Position numbers and translations under genes: made by a program. 64,000 nucleotides of DNA from Tranzscheliella williamsii (taxonomy: Eukaryota > Basidiomycota > Ustilaginomycetes > Ustilaginales > Ustilaginaceae). Where the stretch lies: contig JALBYF010000063.1 of the NCBI GenBank assembly GCA_023212725.1, positions 41,800-105,799 on the forward strand, read 5' to 3'. Below, piece after piece: positions 1 through 10,367 of the stretch. The notes under the pieces are model-generated. The model saw only the letters and a program-made list of their open reading frames with translations. It was not told the DNA's origin and searched no databases. Positions within the stretch are counted from its first letter, which is position 1. Each line of letters opens with the position of its first letter.

Positions 1-2819
1 CTGCCGGTTCGGCCGGCACGGCCTGAACGTTGGTTGGCATTCGCCTGGCTGATCGGCGTGATCTGCAACGAGTCCATGCCGACCTTGGGGTTGTACACTT
101 TCAGCTTGTAGTATCCGGCGTCAATGACGTACATGATGCCATCCACCGTGAGCGAGGTCTCGGCGATGTTGGTGGCGACGATACACTTACGTTCGCCGTT
201 CTCCGCCGGATCAAAGATCTTGGCCTGCAGATCGGCGGGCATCTGCGAGTAGATCGGCAGAACCAGTAGCGGAGGCGCATTCTCCAGCTGCAAGAGCCGT
301 TCGGTGATCACCTGACAGGTGACCTCAATATCCTCCTGGCCAGTCATGAAAATCAGCACATCTCCTTTGGGATGAGAGAGGTGAAGGGACAAGGCTTGCT
401 TGACCGCGCTGTCCACGTAGTCTTCACAGGGGATTTTGCTGAACAGGACATCCACAGGGAAGGTCCTACCGGGGATAGTGAACGTTTGTGCGCCGCCGTA
501 GAAAGATGCGAACTTGTCGGCGTTCATGGTGGCAGATGTGACGATCAACTTCAGGTCCCTTCGGCGCTGCAGAATCTTCTTCAAGAGGCCCATCAGAACA
601 TCAGTGCTGAGCGACCGTTCGTGGGCTTCATCCAAGATGATAGCGCTATATCTGTCCAGATCGCCTTCGTTGAGACTCTCACGGAGCAGGACACCGTCGG
701 TCATGTACTTGATCCGTGTTTTGTCGCTGGTACAGTCCTCAAAGCGGATAGAGTAGCCCACCAGTCCGCCCAGCTCGCACTCCATCTCTTCGCTGACCCG
801 CTTTGCCACGCTCATGGCAGCAACACGGCGGGGCTGTGTGCATCCGACCGTGCCGAACTGGGTGTAGCCATCTTCATGCAGGAACTGTGCCAGCTGAGTT
901 GTCTTGCCGGAGCCAGTCTCGCCGACGACCACGATCACCTGGTTTTCGCGGATGATCTTCATCAGTTCATCGCGGCATGCGAAGGCCGGCAGATACTGCC
1001 GCTGCTCTTTCAGCGTTTTGCTGCGACTGAACTCAGATCCCCCTGTGCTCGTCTTGAGATGGCGCGCAAACTGCGAATCGCCTTTGCCGTCGTTCGCTGC
1101 GGTATCTTGCGGCTTGGTTTGGCTGTCGGAGGTAGTGCTGGTATCACGTGCAACCGTATCGTCGTCGTCTGCCTTGACCCCCAAGATGTTGCCGAGCGTT
1201 GTACCGCCCATGGAAGCGATTCTTCCTGCCGCTTTGGCACGCTCGGCCTTCTCGCGTGTTTCGCGAACGAGTCGACTACCCTTGCGTGCAAAAACAGCCA
1301 TGTCGGAGAGGCCATCTTTGACCGGGTTGACGGGTTCAAGCTGCCGAGTGAAGACGGTTTGACCATCCAAAAAGGGAGGCTTGAGATCGTGCACCAAAAG
1401 ATGAACACGGTTCTCGCCGTCATCATCGAGATGATCTAGGTCGACTGCCATTCTCGGACCCACGCCGCTCGTTTGTAGCCGGTTGTTTTCCCATGCGTCC
1501 GTATCGGCATTGTACTGGGCTTGACGTGCCGTCACCCTTTGCTGTTTAGCTGCCAACGGTGCCGAGACCTCGCCGGGCGCGTCCTCATACTGAGCAAAGG
1601 GATGGTTGTCTTCGTCTGCAGCCACCCCGCCCTCTTCCATGTGGTACCAGTCTCGATCCAGATTCTGGTCTTCCTCGTCCCAAGCGCGGTCATTTAATCC
1701 ATGTGTGTCGTCTTCATCTCGAACAGCTGGAGTGCGAGAGGGCGTCGCATCCCATCCTCTGGACATGGTGGAGGGTGTTCTTTGATAGTGTGAGCTGGCC
1801 GCACCTCTGACGCTCGAGCCACCAGCCTGAGAGCCGGCCGAGCTTCGCGGCGTTGATGACCAGCCCTTCCGATGGCGCGGTTCCGTGCTGCCGGGAGTGG
1901 CATCCCAGCGCCTATTGCCCCCCTGGTGTGACCCCTGTGGATCGGCCATGCGTGGTGGATGTTCGCGATGGCCATCTTCTCTGCTGCCCAGATACCGATC
2001 CGGAAGCCGTGCGTCAGCCGGAGGCTTTGAATGCGGATAGTCACGCTCGGGGTCTGCTCGCCTGAATGTTTCGTTGTGTCGCTCCCCATTCGTATGGGTA
2101 TTGCTTTGGCGGGCCGGTGGCGGTTCCTTGGCGGAGATAGCCGTGCGCTGGTGGGCGGCAGCGGCGCGCTTGCGTCGATGCTCTTCCAGTTTGCGGGCGG
2201 CAGTCTCGCTGATGCCTCCAGGATGACTGGGTGTCTCGTCGCCTCTTTGCCGTGCCTTTGCCTGAAGTGTGGAAGCGGGTCTTGAAGGCGCTTTGAAGAC
2301 CGGTTCGGCGGCTGTTGAAGCGCTCAAGCGCATCCCTTGCTCTACTTGGGAAGGTCCAAGGGGTGGTGGGGACAGTCTTGCACGCTTCCTGGCGACCTGT
2401 GCAGCGTGCGCCGCATCGAGTCCGTCCTCACGCTTAGCATTAGCGAGTTTGTCGAGGCCCGGCTGCGTTAGGCGTGGCTTGGCGGGCGCCTTGAAGATGT
2501 GCTTCTCGCCCGTGGTGCCAAGACCAGCTCTGGATGGTGCTGATGCTTCCGGAGAAACCGTATCAGCAGCTGCGCCGGCGCCTGGTGCTGCCGCTGGCCG
2601 GCGGATTAATTCGGGCTGGGATGCGATGTAGGCATGAAGATCTTGAAGAAAACTGTCGTTAAAGCGACCGAACGCTTTGGCGGCGTTGACGAAGCTCTTG
2701 TCTGACGGAAGGGAGCGAGCAAGGGCGACCACTCTCGAAGCTAGAAGCTCGTTGGGGTTAGGAAGGCTAAGAGACTGCGCCAGCCGCGCAGCTACTTCCT
2801 GCTCGAGCGTCTGGGTCAT
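1..2819 (-). CDS. PRP16: Pre-mRNA-splicing DEAH-box ATP-dependent RNA helicase Prp16 (3' part beyond the left edge)
   Basis: The first 939 codons of a DEAH-box helicase are visible and the frame stays open to base 1, so the C-terminal part is missing from the window. Residues 1 to about 590 form a charged, low-complexity N-terminus. The helicase core follows: Walker A GETGSGKT near residue 633, DEAH at 730-733, an SAT motif shortly after, then the second RecA domain with TNIAETSLT and [10 protein letters not shown] at the very edge. The stretch [16 protein letters not shown] and the segment [14 protein letters not shown] match Prp16/DHX38 better than Prp2, Prp22 or Prp43. Prp16 remodels the spliceosome after the first catalytic step in the nucleus. 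The start is the ATG at 2819-2817, followed by [17 protein letters not shown]. No intron was needed. The family is certain and the Prp16 assignment strong. Confidence 0.93.
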   Translation of the reverse strand, partial: MTQTLEQEVAARLAQSLSLPNPNELLASRVVALARSLPSDKSFVNAAKAFGRFNDSFLQDLHAYIASQPELIRRPAAAPGAGAAADTVSPEASAPSRAGLGTTGEKHIFKAPAKPRLTQPGLDKLANAKREDGLDAAHAAQVARKRARLSPPPLGPSQVEQGMRLSASTAAEPVFKAPSRPASTLQAKARQRGDETPSHPGGISETAARKLEEHRRKRAAAAHQRTAISAKEPPPARQSNTHTNGERHNETFRRADPERDYPHSKPPADARLPDRYLGSREDGHREHPPRMADPQGSHQGGNRRWDATPGSTEPRHRKGWSSTPRSSAGSQAGGSSVRGAASSHYQRTPSTMSRGWDATPSRTPAVRDEDDTHGLNDRAWDEEDQNLDRDWYHMEEGGVAADEDNHPFAQYEDAPGEVSAPLAAKQQRVTARQAQYNADTDAWENNRLQTSGVGPRMAVDLDHLDDDGENRVHLLVHDLKPPFLDGQTVFTRQLEPVNPVKDGLSDMAVFARKGSRLVRETREKAERAKAAGRIASMGGTTLGNILGVKADDDDTVARDTSTTSDSQTKPQDTAANDGKGDSQFARHLKTSTGGSEFSRSKTLKEQRQYLPAFACRDELMKIIRENQVIVVVGETGSGKTTQLAQFLHEDGYTQFGTVGCTQPRRVAAMSVAKRVSEEMECELGGLVGYSIRFEDCTSDKTRIKYMTDGVLLRESLNEGDLDRYSAIILDEAHERSLSTDVLMGLLKKILQRRRDLKLIVTSATMNADKFASFYGGAQTFTIPGRTFPVDVLFSKIPCEDYVDSAVKQALSLHLSHPKGDVLIFMTGQEDIEVTCQVITERLLQLENAPPLLVLPIYSQMPADLQAKIFDPAENGERKCIVATNIAETSLTVDGIMYVIDAGYYKLKVYNPKVGMDSLQITPISQANANQRSGRAGRTG

Positions 2820-5800
2820 GGCGTATGCAAGCACTCGAAAGCACCGTGGGCGTTGCCACCTGATGGACCGCAGCGAGTCGCAACGGTGATAGCCGTTGGA
2901 TGCGTCACCTCGGCCTTGGGCGACAGCTCGTGCGTGGCGTGATAGCGAGCAAGAGGTTGCTTTGTGTGGAAATTCGACATACACTTATAGAAGCCCAAAA
3001 ATCCGCAATCACTGAGCCTGCATCCACGGTCCCACAGCAGGGCTTATGTGATGAACTGTCATTCGAAACCAGTTTAACATACGTAAAAAAGGCGCCTTTA
3101 CCCTGTGGCTATGACGACGACGTAAGTTTAAGTGGTTCTTGTCTAGGGTCCGGCCACGAACCGACCGCGTTGAGTTTCTCGAAATTTGAAACATATGCAT
3201 GCGTTATTTAGAAAGATTTGAATCAAGCGGAGCGGATGAGGCAGCTACTTGGAAGCTGCCGCGAGTATGTATAGGTAACGTGTGTTTGTATTCACGTCGA
3301 GGGGCAGCCAGGTGCGGGCAAGGTGTGCATCGATTCGAGTGTAGATTATTATTCATTGACTAGGCTGTGGCTGAGCGACGCAAGGAGGATCTTTTCCAAG
3401 AAGGAACTTCTGACAGGCGCGCTTAGCGGTTTTTTGACTCGAATTAGCCTCGCTTTTTTGGCAGTCAGCGATTAATCCAGAACAGAGAAACCGGCTAGAT
3501 TCACGATGGCTGACGGCTTGGACACGGCTAGATTGCTGCGGCTTGGACAAGGGCTAACCCCTCTCTCTTGGCCTTGCCCATCGGCAGCAGCAGCGCTGAG
3601 ACATGTGTGCGTTCCGTCCAGAGTTGAGCTATGAATGCCCTGCGTGCCAAAGCGAGCTATAGGAAGCGACGAGTGCAGGAACGAAGCTTCCGATGGCTTC
3701 CACGTAGATGCCCTTCATCGAGGCAGTCGTCCCGACACTCACTCACACGCCGTCGCTGCGATTGTGAACCTAGTTAAGCCAGTCTCGGTTCATCTTTGCA
3801 GGTGCAAGTGTCAGGCAGGCTCAGGCAGCTGTTTGCAGCGTCGAGGATCAGACAGACACTTGGCGAGCTTGCGATGTCACCATCCGCCGAGACTGTCCTC
3901 AGAGCACGTCCGCCCATGTCTATGGGATCAGAAGCAAAGACGGTTGCTGGGTAAAATTTGCGCATGTCTGGCGTTGTGCTGGTAAGGTTTGATCATGTTT
4001 CGCCGGTGGGTCGGGACCAGAGCAAGTACCTGCCCAACACCCGATAGTAATGGCACCAGGCGCCAGTGTTGAGTTGCATAGCCTAGGCCGCCCGTCCTTG
4101 TTGACAGCCAACCCTTCCCCGCTGCACAGGGTGGATGATGGATGCATGTTCCCGGGCAACATCTAAGTGACAGAGTTGCGCAGCCAAAAGCCACGACCGA
4201 CCCGGCGCAAGACGTGATCGCTGGATTGGGCGCACTCTTCTTCCGAAGCTTCTCCTGCCTTGAGCCTGAGGCGAGGGAGTCAGAGAAAGGCTTGGACGCG
4301 GTCAAAGAAAGGGCGACCTTGACAATCATAATGGATTCTGCATGAGCGATGCCCACACGCGCTCTCGTCGCTTCCCCTTACCAAGTTCTGCACTTGCCCC
4401 TTGTTCGTGGGTGGCAGCGTCTTGCCTTCATGGGATCGGCGTGCATCTACGCTGCACCGCCACACTCAGCTAGCGATAAGGCGCCGTTTGTCGGAGTGTT
4501 TCCCATCACGGTAACGGCACTGCCCTTGCGACTGTGCAGCCGCGGTTTTGAGCTCAGCCATGTTGCGTCTGCCGAGCGGTAGGAGCGGCAGCTGAGACAG
4601 GCTTCGGGAGAACCTTTGCTCCCCGTCTCAGCTGAGTTGTTGCGGAAGCGTCGGGCGAGCATGCCGAGGGCACAGCGTACATGTGCAATCGTATATGCCC
4701 AAGAGGGAGCGCATCTGACCCTATAGCCGACTCCATTCGCCTCAGCAAGACGAGCGCCTAGGCATGCTAAGCGCTAGACCGAAAGGAGGATTGCATGCTG
4801 ATCGTATTTTCCATTTCGTTTTGGGTTTCATCGGGAGCTGCTCCCCATCCACTTGTGCGTATCCGATGCCACAGCAGTTACAGCCATCTTGGACGCGCCG
4901 ACGGAGCGCTTAAAGGGGCACCTAAGGTAGCGCAGCGGGCGGAAGCGACATGCGACCAAGATCCGGACCCAGCCAACGACAGACCCAGCCGGCAACAGAC
5001 CCAGCCGACAACGCTACGCTTTTCTCGCATCGGTCAAGGCGGCGCTTCCTCATTGTGCCTAGAGATGGGCAGCTGGGCAGTCTGTGGCCGAGCCTCGCTC
5101 GCATAGGTAAGACGATCTGCTAGCGTCCCCAAAGCCGTACTTGCCATTTGTTTACAATAGCAGCAATCCGAGACAAAAGCGCATGCCACTTGAGGACTAT
5201 CCAGCTTCAGCATCGTCCTTCGAATTCAGACATGTCTCACTTAGCGCTTCTGCGCTTTCGCCTTGGCTCTCCTCTCCTCTGGCCTGCTTCTTCTGGCCAA
5301 CGTCCCAGGGTCGTATACGCTCCTACTCCGCACTCAAGCCGCCAGCAGGAATTGTTTGGAAACTCTACTCTGCTGTCCCTCGTGCTTGGCCTGCAGCCAA
5401 GTCCAGCTGCAGCCTTGCCGCTCTCCGCTCTCTTTCCCGGCTTGCTTCGCTTCGGGCTCGATTCCTTTCTGCCGCCCTCCGCCGCTGTGTCACCTGCTCG
5501 TTCGAGACAAGCCTTGCAAGCCTGCAGCCCACATGTCTTGGGATCTCACCGAACGTCGGACTTGCGTCGAAATTAGGGTCCTGCGCTGCTGCCTAGCTTC
5601 AGCGCTGGGTCCTTGTAGCGAAAAAGGGGCTGTACGGGGCCAGCGCCGCCGCTAGCCCAGCTAATCCGTGTGCGAAATCAAGCTATCGCGCAGCGCATGA
5701 ACTCGGTCGGCGACCTTCTGCACGTCCCAGCCCTATTGTGTGTAAGGTCCTGTCCTGTTCCTTGCTTGTTCCTCCTCGTCTCTGTTCCCCGATCCGCCCA

Positions 5801-7583
5801 AGATTGGTGTCTTGGCCTGGCAGTTTACGCCTTCTCCCTACGTGGGCCATGCGTCGCTTTCGGTCCAGCCAGGCGCTCCACTGTCTTGCGCAGTGTTCGC
5901 CTCGGTCGCAGGCTGAAACCGTTCACACCACCACGATCCCTGTGCGCGCGGCATAAACCATTGTCCCTCATCTTCTCTGTCCGACCAAGTCTCTCGCTCA
6001 CCGACGGCACTCCGTCAGCCACCCGGACGCACATTGGTTGAGCTCATGCCCTCTTAACCGAGCCTGCCAGTCTACTCAGCTGGACATGTTTGTTACTTGC
6101 TAGCCCTGCAGATCGGCCCTCGGTTTTTTTCATGCCGACCGCCAACATCCCTCCCGCTTCCATAGCCTTTTCGGTACGCCTGACAAGCACTCGCCGATGC
6201 TGAGAAGAATTCTCCTACCTTCATGTCTACCGCCGCCGAACATTGCCCGCCTAGAAGTTTCGTTCCTCCCACCATCTGCATGGTACTGCCTAATCTGCTT
6301 CTTCTTGTCAACCATCAGCACATTCATTCACGGCCTCTCTAATCTGCATCCACTCAGCCGGCACCGTCTTTGCGCCGACCGAGTCCTATACCATACAGCG
6401 GTCCGGCTCATTTGCAACTTCTATTGTCACCCTCGCCGACTTGATATCCGTCGACAATACCACCGAGATTCCGAGCCAGCAGCTTGATTGTTTCTTCTCA
6501 TCTCTCCTGCTGCCATTGCTCTTCCGAATTCAGAGAACCGATTTGTACCCCTGTCACTCACCTAGCCGTACCTGCTGGCCGTGCTTGAAGCCAGCAAGGC
6601 GCTGTCAGCGCAGCTAGACAAGCTTGCTTCCCTCAGAAATCGGGAACTTCAGAAATAGAGCCCGCCTTGATACACGCCGGGTAGACCACTCGAGCGCACG
6701 CCGAGGAGAGACGCTTTCAGAGCGGCTGTTGGACCTCGGCGATCCACTCACCTCGCTCGTCATGCTGTCGGTCGGGCATGAGTCAGGCCGGGCGTTCGCG
6801 TGCTCTCCGTCTCGCAAAAGGCAAAGGACAGAGACGAGTCGAGTTTTGCTAGAAAGCAGCAGCCCGTGCGGGAGGTCGGTGCGCCCAGCTGCACCGCGCG
6901 CGGGGAGCGTGCGTCGCATCTCGCCCGCAACGGGCTTGTCGCCTGAGGGCGCGGCTGGAGCTATCTGCAGTCCGCCTCACCGCCCACCAAACCAAAGAAG
7001 GGCTCCCGATCAACCACCCACTTCATCTATCTGCTGCCTGCCCGACCCAGCAGACAGCGCTTCCACATCGAGTCCTGCCTCCACAGCGTCGAAAGGGCCC
7101 GGATCGTCCTCATCTCAGCCCCGCCAGCAGGCGCCCGAGCAGAGCACCTCATTCCACGCAGAGTCGGAAGAGGAGAGGCAGGGAGGCGCAGAAGATCCAG
7201 ACAGGAGGCGCAGCCGCTTTCTCAATCAAACCGATTCCTCGGAACACAGGTACGTTATTGCTTGACATTATGGTCCCCCATCGACCTTTTCGCGACCTGA
7301 TGCCAATGGCGACCGCAGCCCCTGTCTCTTCTCTCAAACCCCATCCGGCACGGCGATGCAGCTTGTCGCGGATCCCGCCTGCCATATGAACGATGCGTTT
7401 GCTGAGACAGACGCCCTGCCGGCCCTGGTATACCCTGCCAAGCTATAAACGTGCTTACCATCTGCCTTTCCCCTTTTTGCTGTGTCTCCTGCCGTCCCTT
7501 CATCCGTACTGCCTTGGATCCGCCGCCGCCGCATTGTGTACGCCCCGCCATCTGCGCTTCTTTCGCTCCTCGCGCGCGTCAAT
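2820..7583. other. 4.8 kb intergenic region between PRP16 and velvet-1
   Basis: This is the shared upstream region of two divergently transcribed genes. No reading frame in it has convincing protein character; the frames present are short or start at non-ATG codons. From about 5,200 to 6,600 the plus strand is pyrimidine-rich, as expected for a long transcribed leader or promoter of velvet-1. A 16-bp tandem repeat (three copies) sits at 4966-5013. An open frame at 6624-7265 ends in a possible splice donor at 7250 and might be an upstream velvet-1 exon (see findings). Confidence 0.6.
4966..5013. repeat. Short tandem repeat, three 16-bp copies
   Basis: Three adjacent 16-base units begin at 4966, 4982 and 4998. 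All start with GACCCAGCC and differ by a few bases in their second half (AACGACA, GGCAACA, GACAACG). It is non-coding and lies in the long upstream region of velvet-1. It may be a simple minisatellite or a repeated binding site; the sequence alone does not decide. Confidence 0.7.
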
Positions 7584-8317
7584 ATGGATGCTACCAGTCC
7601 GGCTAGGACGTACAAGTTGACCGTCTTACAGCAGCCCAGCCTCGGTGCTGCGTTCGAGGAGAATCTGTTGGGCCGCATCGGGTTGGCGCCGCCGCTGATC
7701 CTGCAGCTCGAGGTGGACGACGGCGAGGGGCGGCCGTGCGATGTGGGCGAGGAGGCATCGTTGCTGATATGCCAATGCTCGCTGTTGGACGAGGGGGGAG
7801 AGGTGGCGGATGGGGTTGCGCAGGTGGGCGGTGTGGGTGGTGGCGATGCTTCTTTGGCAGGCCGGGGTAGTGGGCGTCGGGGGAGGGGTGGCGGGCGTGC
7901 AACACGGATGTCCGGACCGCCGGCGGAGGGAGGGCCTGTGGTGCGGATGCTGTATGGGACGATTGTGGCGAGCCCACAGCCGCTGCTGTCGCCCGAGGGT
8001 CCTGTTCGGGCGTATCTGTTTTTCCCCGAGATCAGCGTGCGCGCGCCCGGCCGCTTCCGGCTGCGGTGCCAGCTGATGCGACTGCCTCTGTAAGTGGTGA
8101 CCCGGCGGCGACGGCGTGCGCGAGCGGTGCTGACCGATCTACCTCCAGACCTGGCCTTGCCGCCCGGCAGCCTGGCCTGCTTGCCGCGGCACAGACAGAC
8201 CCCTTCGACGTCGTCCAGCGCGCCCAGTACACGGCGCCCTACATCACCGACCTCTCGCGCCACTTCGCCCGCCAGGGCGTCGCCCTCCTCCTCCCCCCCG
8301 GCGTCGCCGCCGACTGA
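7584..8317 (+). CDS. Velvet-domain protein (velvet-1), two exons
   Basis: Exons 7584-8089 and 8149-8317 give 224 residues. The 59-bp intron has GTAAGT and CTCCAG borders and phase 2. Velvet features are YKLTVLQQP at residues 10-18, APPLILQLEV at 35-44, [15 protein letters not shown] at 146-160 and a C-terminal ITDLSRHFARQGV segment. Velvet proteins are fungal transcriptional regulators that dimerise and bind DNA through an NF-kB-like fold, controlling development, sporulation and secondary metabolism. This copy is divergent. Residues 19-34, where relatives carry a Cys-Gly and Lys/Arg cluster, are LGAAFEENLLGRIGLA, and a Gly/Arg-rich loop is inserted at about 80-110. The ATG at 7584 puts the domain at the usual N-terminal position. 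The open frame extends upstream to an ATG at 7482, and a far upstream exon is possible. It is convergent with a second velvet gene. Confidence 0.85.
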
Positions 8318-8924
8318 TCCCCATGTATCACTACCCGCCCAGCACCCCTGTATTCTACCACCGCCAGTCCGCTGCTTGCATTCACGCCCCACCGGGCCAA
8401 CCGGGCCAATTCCCCCGCCCAACCAGCTCCCCACCGTGCCCGTGTTAATGGAACGCACGCCCCCGCACCCCACCGCAAACCTCACTTCCGTGACGACGTC
8501 TAGTGACACATCGGCAATCGGGCGCGTGATCACGATCGACCCCCTCCCGCCAGCCCCGCCCCACCCGGCAATGCCAGTCCCACCCAGACGTGCTCCCAGC
8601 TAGGGTGCAACACCAACACCCACAAGCCGCGGGAAACGAAGCGCACAAACAACAGCGCCGACACTGCACGTGGGGCGCGAGTTTCCGTTCAATGTGGAAA
8701 AGATTACAAGTACAATACATGCAGATGAAACTGAAATGCGGTCTAGCTGGGAATTCGGAGGGACGACGATAGACGACAAGGGCGGAGAAGAACCCGATGC
8801 AAGGCTCCTAGAGTTATGCTGCTAGCAATACAGAAGATGATAGCAACGCAGAGAGTGTGGCAAAGGCGCTAAGCCAGAGGGACCCTGTATGCGGTGCGTG
8901 GAGAAAGGTGACGCGAGGAAGCTC
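8318..8924. other. Intergenic region between the two convergent velvet genes
   Basis: These 607 bases separate the stop codons of velvet-1 and velvet-2. The stretch should hold both 3' UTRs. The first part is C-rich and the second AT-richer. No supported gene was found here. Confidence 0.6.
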
Positions 8925-10367
8925 CTAGTCATTTGTTGCGAAATTGCCGCGGCCCGGGTGTCCATTGTGAGTCGCAGGAGAGGCGGGTTCGGCGTGCTCG
9001 GCCTGGCGCCGGACGTCGTTGCGGATGGGCACTTGGATGCCTTGTCGAGCGAGGCATTTGGCGAGCTCTGTCGACTCGGACATACCGGGAAACCGACGAG
9101 GGCTAAACACAGTAAATGGCTCTGTCAACGCCTCTGCTAGAACGGGTACATTACCGCCCGAACCCAGGGACGGCGCCCAATGCGAGAAACCGAGCGCTAT
9201 CAGTGTGAAAGACAGACGAAATTGCCCTTCTTGGCGGATGCTGAGGTCTGTGAAGACGAAAAAGCAGGCCTTGGAACCATCCAGATCACGCGCTACATTG
9301 GCGCTCGCCACCAGTCTACCTTCCAGCATCCTCGTCCATGGGTAGTGGAAATCGTTGGATTCGACCAACACTGCTTCCGTGTGCTGGTCGGTAGCCGGAT
9401 CGACTCTCCGCAAAGAGACTTGCACCATGAGGTCAGGACTCATTTGGGCGCTGGAGAGACGCAGGGCAATTTACAGGGTTATCTCACTTGCGCTGCGTCG
9501 CAGACACTTGATTGCGCTGGCCTGCGGGACTTACTTCTCATCTTCGGATCCATCTTCGTTTACAACACGGAGCTGGAGGATGGGAAGCGGGTCCAGAGGA
9601 CGCTTGTCCTTGTACCCAAGACCGCACAGTCGACCTTGTTGCGGTTGCTGCCGGATTATCAGTTCGAGCGCCCTGAACACGTGGGCAAAAAAGAGCTAAA
9701 ACGTCAGTGCCTGCTCAAATATCTGCAGCAAGAGCTAGGCGAGCTGTGTACAGATGCTTACCGATCCCGGAAATGGTTCGAAGGCAGGCCTGAAAGCAGC
9801 GGGGGAGGCGCAGACCGGCTGCTATGCAGATTTGGGAGCTGTACGTGATCCGGCTGGCCACTCGAACTGACAATTGGCTGGCGCCCTTGCTGCGGACGGC
9901 TTTTGGAAACTGCGTAGCCCATTTCAGATACACTTGCGCCGTTGTGCATACTCCGAAGCGTAGAGTTGCTGCCCTGCGCGGATGAAGATTGGCCTGGTTC
10001 AAGCCATGGGCTCAGCTTTGCCGTGGACGATTCGTTTTCGTTGCCAGGTCGATAGGCGCTTTTGTCCCCCGGCGCTGCGAGGGCTGAGCGCATCCGATCC
10101 GCACCATAAGACCCTGAGCAGGTAGATGCAACAGAAAACTTGTCAGCTTCCTTTCAGACATGTATGCAGGTGAGCTAATCAGGAGATCTACTTACATCCT
10201 CCCGCGAAATCAAGCTCAGGCCGCTGCGGTCGACCTTGCGAATTCACAGGTAGTGCGTCTAAGGATGGTTTTCTTCCAGAACTTATCTCCTCGCTTGATT
10301 GGCGGTAGCGGCTTGGTTCGGCTTCTGAACGGTTTGCCTTCGGATGTAAAGGATTGTATGGGTTCAT
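8925..10367 (-). CDS. Velvet-domain protein (velvet-2), four exons
   Basis: Exons on the minus strand are 10367-10196, 10113-9762, 9672-9535 and 9450-8925, joined in phases 1, 2 and 2 to give 395 residues. All introns have GTAAG donors and CAG acceptors. An in-frame TGA lies 24 bases before the ATG at 10367. Residues 1 to about 175 are a disordered Ser/Pro/Arg-rich N-terminus. The velvet domain starts at LELIIRQQP (177-185), followed by GRLCGLGYKDKRPLDPLP (188-205), which keeps the basic cluster used for DNA contact in this family. It continues through FFVFTDLSIRQEGQFRL (284-300) to PFTVFSPRRFPGMSESTEL (332-350). This is a typical fungal velvet transcription factor acting in the nucleus. I cannot assign it to VosA, VelB or a numbered smut velvet gene. 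Confidence 0.9.

Noticed and set aside
372..1439. 355-codon plus-strand frame antisense to PRP16
   Set aside because: Shadow of the helicase frame; no recognisable domain and the sense strand is clearly Prp16.
5141..5655. Overlapping 130-151-codon frames in all three plus-strand frames
   Set aside because: Several frames being open at once in a pyrimidine-rich stretch points to composition, not coding; all read Ser/Leu/Pro/Cys-rich.
7334..8533. 399-codon minus-strand frame antisense to velvet-1
   Set aside because: Arg/Gly/Ser-rich shadow frame; the plus strand carries the velvet domain and fitting splice sites.
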